From positions 1 through 8,946 of the forward strand of contig CANCGR010000069.1 in assembly GCA_947377625.1 (NCBI GenBank): 8,946 nt of DNA, read 5' to 3'. The notes beneath the pieces are model-generated. The model was not told the DNA's origin, made no database searches, and saw only the letters and a list, made by a program, of their open reading frames with translations. The translations under genes and the position numbers were made by a program. Position 1 is the stretch's first letter; each line of letters begins with the position of its first letter. This DNA comes from Gammaproteobacteria bacterium. GTDB lineage: Bacteria > Pseudomonadota > Gammaproteobacteria > Pseudomonadales > Pseudohongiellaceae. Below, one piece after another: positions 7,023-8,946 of this stretch.

Positions 7023-7030
7023 TTTCTAAT
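7002..7030 (+). promoter_or_regulatory. Candidate sigma70 promoter for the membrane protein/hydrolase pair
   Basis: TTGCTT (7002-7007) and TCTAAT (7025-7030) are 17 bp apart. The -10 matches 5 of 6 consensus bases and the -35 matches 3 of 6. It would give a leader of about 75 bases before ATG 7111. The second GGGACAG copy falls inside the spacer, so a protein bound there could affect transcription. Based on pattern only. Confidence 0.35.
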
Positions 7031-7102
7031 GAAGACCAGCAAGTTTGGGCGGCAAAATTAAATGAACCCGCCGCACGTCTTGCACAATAAAAAAGGAAAC
7101 CC

Positions 7103-7107
7103 GGAGG
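7103..7107 (+). promoter_or_regulatory. Ribosome binding site GGAGG
   Basis: A perfect GGAGG ends three bases before ATG 7111. It fixes the start of the membrane protein gene, although the spacing is a little short. Confidence 0.75.
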
Positions 7108-7110
7108 AAC

Positions 7111-7959
7111 ATGCTGAGACACGCCGCCACTGCCGATCTCTATGCCAGACAGCGTCTCGATGAGATACGCTTGCTGTTTCTCGACAAGATCTGGCGCAGC
7201 CTGTGGCTTATGGCCGTCATTGCAGTACCGATATCGCTTTCACGTTATTTCTACACGGGCTGGCAAAACGTCTTTGCAGTGCATCTGGCATTCCTGGCCA
7301 TCGTCACTCTGGCAGTCGTTGCACATCATCGCCTTCCCTACAATTTCCGCGCTGTGCTGATAGTAGTACTGCTGGATCTGACAGCACTGGCGGGTGTTTT
7401 CAGTTTCAGCTTGCTCGGCTCGGCCTGGTGGTGGCTGTTCCTGGCCGGCATGCTCGCCGGCAACTTTTACAGCAAGCGCATTGAACTTTATCACCATACG
7501 TTCGGGCTGTTGGTGATGCTGGCTGCCGCATTCGCTTTCATCAGCGGCAACATCAAGCTGAGTTTTGATACCAATGAGTACGTTACCCACCTGGCCTCCT
7601 GGCTGACACTGTTAGCGGGCCCGGTGCTGTTTACCATTCTGGCTTTTCACGCAGTACGCACGTCCGAAGAAGCCAACAAGAATCTGCTGGATGAAATCGA
7701 CCTCAGCAGGAAGGAAAAAGCATCGCTGGCACAGCAACTGGAACAGTCGCTGGCTGAAATCAAAACCCTGCACGGTTTCATTCCGATCTGTGCCCACTGC
7801 AAGAAAATCCGGGATGACAAAGGCTACTGGGATAATGTAGAAGCCTATGTGCAGGCGCATTCCGACGCCAAATTCACCCATTTGTTGTGCCCTCCGTGCG
7901 GCGAACAGCTGTATGGAGATTTATGGAAAGAAGTCATGGCTGACATGAAACCGCACTAG
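7111..7959 (+). CDS. Six-helix membrane protein with coiled coil and C-terminal four-cysteine (putative zinc) module
   Basis: 282 residues. A basic N-terminus is followed by about six membrane helices (roughly 29-45, 55-71, 81-98, 104-119, 130-146, 160-180). An amphipathic, coiled-coil-like linker (about 183-219) leads to the C-terminal module, with C227-A-H-C230, KKIRDDKGYW (231-240), a helix, and C260-P-P-C263. This module is familiar as the last domain of many PAS/sensor-box signalling proteins; its two CxxC pairs suggest a metal site. Here it follows the membrane part directly, with no histidine kinase, GGDEF, EAL or PAS domain. The architecture suggests a membrane receptor signalling through a cytoplasmic module, but ligand and output are unknown. 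It is divergent from the alcohol dehydrogenase block and 36 bp upstream of an exported hydrolase, so probably co-transcribed with the latter. Confidence 0.75.
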   Translation: MLRHAATADLYARQRLDEIRLLFLDKIWRSLWLMAVIAVPISLSRYFYTGWQNVFAVHLAFLAIVTLAVVAHHRLPYNFRAVLIVVLLDLTALAGVFSFSLLGSAWWWLFLAGMLAGNFYSKRIELYHHTFGLLVMLAAAFAFISGNIKLSFDTNEYVTHLASWLTLLAGPVLFTILAFHAVRTSEEANKNLLDEIDLSRKEKASLAQQLEQSLAEIKTLHGFIPICAHCKKIRDDKGYWDNVEAYVQAHSDAKFTHLLCPPCGEQLYGDLWKEVMADMKPH

Positions 7960-7995
7960 AAAAAGCAAGTTGCAACCAACCACCAGGGGGAAAGC

Positions 7996-8913
7996 ATGGA
8001 CATATTCAGCAAGCGTTCTTTTACAAAAATCTGCCGGCTTGTAGTGTTGCCGGTGTGTGCTGCCGGCTTCATTACATTGGCGCACGCGCAGCCACCGCCA
8101 CGCGTGCCACCAGCGCCGGTGCCGGCGGCAGTTGCAATGGCACGCCCTTCAGATGCTGAAGTGGAGAAAGCTCGTCAGAGTTTTGCCGCGTACCTGAAAG
8201 GGCTTGATGCCGACAGCCGCAAAATGTTCGAGACCTACCCTTACCTGCTGGAAGTAAGACCACTGGGGATCAATACCGCCATCGTCCCCAATCTTTCTCC
8301 GCAGTTCGTCGATAAACACAATGCCAATGTGGCAGTTGCCAAAGCCGGCAACATTGATGTGCTGTTCATGGGCGATTCCATCACCGACTTCTGGCGCAAT
8401 GAAACCGGCAACTATGCCGGCAAAGCCGTATTCGACAAATATTGGGGCAAGTTGAAAACCGCCAACTTCGGCATTGCCGGTGATACCACCCAAGGCGTGC
8501 TGTTCCGTCTGCAGAATGGCGAAGGCCAGGGCTTCAGTCCGAAACTGGTCATGATGATGATCGGCACCAACAACACCGCCGCCAATCGTCCGCTGGAAAT
8601 TGCCGAAGGTGTGGGGGCCGACGTGCTCGAACTGCAGAAGGACTTTCCGGACGCGAAAATCCTGCTGCTGGGCATTTTTCCGCGCGGCACACCGGTGGAT
8701 CCGCGCCGTGCACAACTTGCCGAAATAAATACGGTAATTTCCCGCCTGCATGACGGCAAAAAAGTGTTTTACATGGACATCGGCAAGGTCTGTCTAGATG
8801 CTGCCGGCGTGATCGGCACCGACATCATGAGTGACGGCTTGCACCCGACCGCCAAAGGCTACGAGCTGTGGGCCAATGCAGTAAACGGCAAAATCAACGA
8901 ACTGCTCAAATAA
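7996..8913 (+). CDS. Exported SGNH/GDSL-family hydrolase (acyl esterase type)
   Basis: 305 residues. Signal peptide 1-31 (cleavage LAHA-Q), then a Pro-rich stretch (33-43), a family-unassigned segment (about 50-115), and an SGNH domain (about 119-305). The four blocks are present: FMGDSIT with nucleophile S128; the oxyanion-hole glycine in NFGIAGD (157-163); GTNN (190-193) with N192; and DGLHP with D280 and H283 completing the triad. The spacing resembles PAF-acetylhydrolase-like GDSL enzymes, which cleave ester-linked acyl or acetyl groups. It would act in the periplasm or outside the cell. Substrate is unknown; deacetylation of the exopolysaccharide encoded on the opposite strand is conceivable but only suggested by proximity. 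AGGGGGA precedes ATG 7996. The 36-bp gap to the upstream gene, without a terminator, suggests a two-gene (or longer) operon. Confidence 0.9.
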   Translation: MDIFSKRSFTKICRLVVLPVCAAGFITLAHAQPPPRVPPAPVPAAVAMARPSDAEVEKARQSFAAYLKGLDADSRKMFETYPYLLEVRPLGINTAIVPNLSPQFVDKHNANVAVAKAGNIDVLFMGDSITDFWRNETGNYAGKAVFDKYWGKLKTANFGIAGDTTQGVLFRLQNGEGQGFSPKLVMMMIGTNNTAANRPLEIAEGVGADVLELQKDFPDAKILLLGIFPRGTPVDPRRAQLAEINTVISRLHDGKKVFYMDIGKVCLDAAGVIGTDIMSDGLHPTAKGYELWANAVNGKINELLK

Positions 8914-8938
8914 AAAATCTGCGCAACATGACCCATAA

Positions 8939-8946
8939 AAAAGGAG
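8939..8946 (+). promoter_or_regulatory. Probable ribosome binding site of the next gene, at the window edge
   Basis: The window ends in AAAAGGAG, 26 bases after the hydrolase stop codon, with no hairpin-plus-T-run terminator between. This suggests another plus-strand gene begins just past base 8946. Confidence 0.4.

Larger units (their letters stand above)
6892..7110. other. Divergent intergenic region
   Basis: 219 bp between two oppositely oriented genes; no credible coding frame. It must hold the promoter for the minus-strand block and that for the plus-strand pair. For the minus strand I see TATATT (6942-6937) as a possible -10 but no convincing -35 at the right distance, which would fit an activator-dependent promoter. 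It also contains the short palindrome GCATTATGC (6951-6959), the heptamer repeats listed separately, and a weak 5-bp stem (7048-7052 with 7068-7072). Confidence 0.6.

Noticed and set aside
7048..7072. Inverted repeat GGCGG/CCGCC in the leader of the membrane protein gene
   Set aside because: Only five base pairs with a 15-base loop and no T-run; not convincing as a terminator or operator.
8032..8069. Repeated TGCCGGCTT in the signal-peptide region of the hydrolase
   Set aside because: The two copies are in different reading phases of the coding sequence, and GCCGGC is frequent in this gene; probably codon-use coincidence.
8149..8751. Minus-strand open frame of 200 codons opposite the SGNH hydrolase
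   Set aside because: The hydrolase on the plus strand has all four family blocks; the antisense frame has no domain or ribosome binding site.

Overview
The window looks like chromosomal DNA of a Gram-negative proteobacterium, probably beta- or gammaproteobacterial. The grounds are a Wza-type outer-membrane polysaccharide exporter, an EpsL-like outer-membrane barrel, a periplasmic PQQ/cytochrome c alcohol dehydrogenase and several Sec signal peptides. I see no tRNA, rRNA, CRISPR array, insertion sequence or phage gene. The window is gene-dense, and both ends lie inside larger gene blocks.

Left three quarters (1-6891, minus strand). Six genes read right to left with short gaps: a secreted PQQ-dependent quinohemoprotein alcohol dehydrogenase (6891-4741), a short-chain dehydrogenase (4713-3958), a small exported NTF2-like protein (3954-3466), an O-antigen ligase/polymerase-type membrane protein (3404-1983), an EpsL-like outer-membrane barrel (up to 1971-547), and a polysaccharide export protein (464 to beyond base 1). 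The last three form the polymerisation and export end of an exopolysaccharide locus. The first three are oxidative or accessory genes joined to it without a visible terminator, so a single long transcript is possible.

Middle (6892-7110). A 219-bp divergent intergenic region separates that block from two plus-strand genes. It holds a candidate sigma70 promoter and a GGGACAG heptamer repeated at 40-bp spacing. The same heptamer occurs twice more in the G-rich leader of the export gene.

Right end (7111-8946, plus strand). A six-helix membrane protein with a coiled coil and a C-terminal four-cysteine module, but no kinase, cyclase or other catalytic domain, is followed 36 bp later by an exported SGNH/GDSL hydrolase. 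The window ends on what looks like the ribosome binding site of a further gene.

Most notable: an extra aspartate in the alcohol dehydrogenase active site that is typical of lanthanide-dependent enzymes; a six-tract G-quadruplex motif overlapping the export gene's ribosome binding site; a hairpin that could mask the ribosome binding site of the polymerase gene, which probably starts at TTG; and an unresolved start or possible frameshift at the EpsL-like gene.
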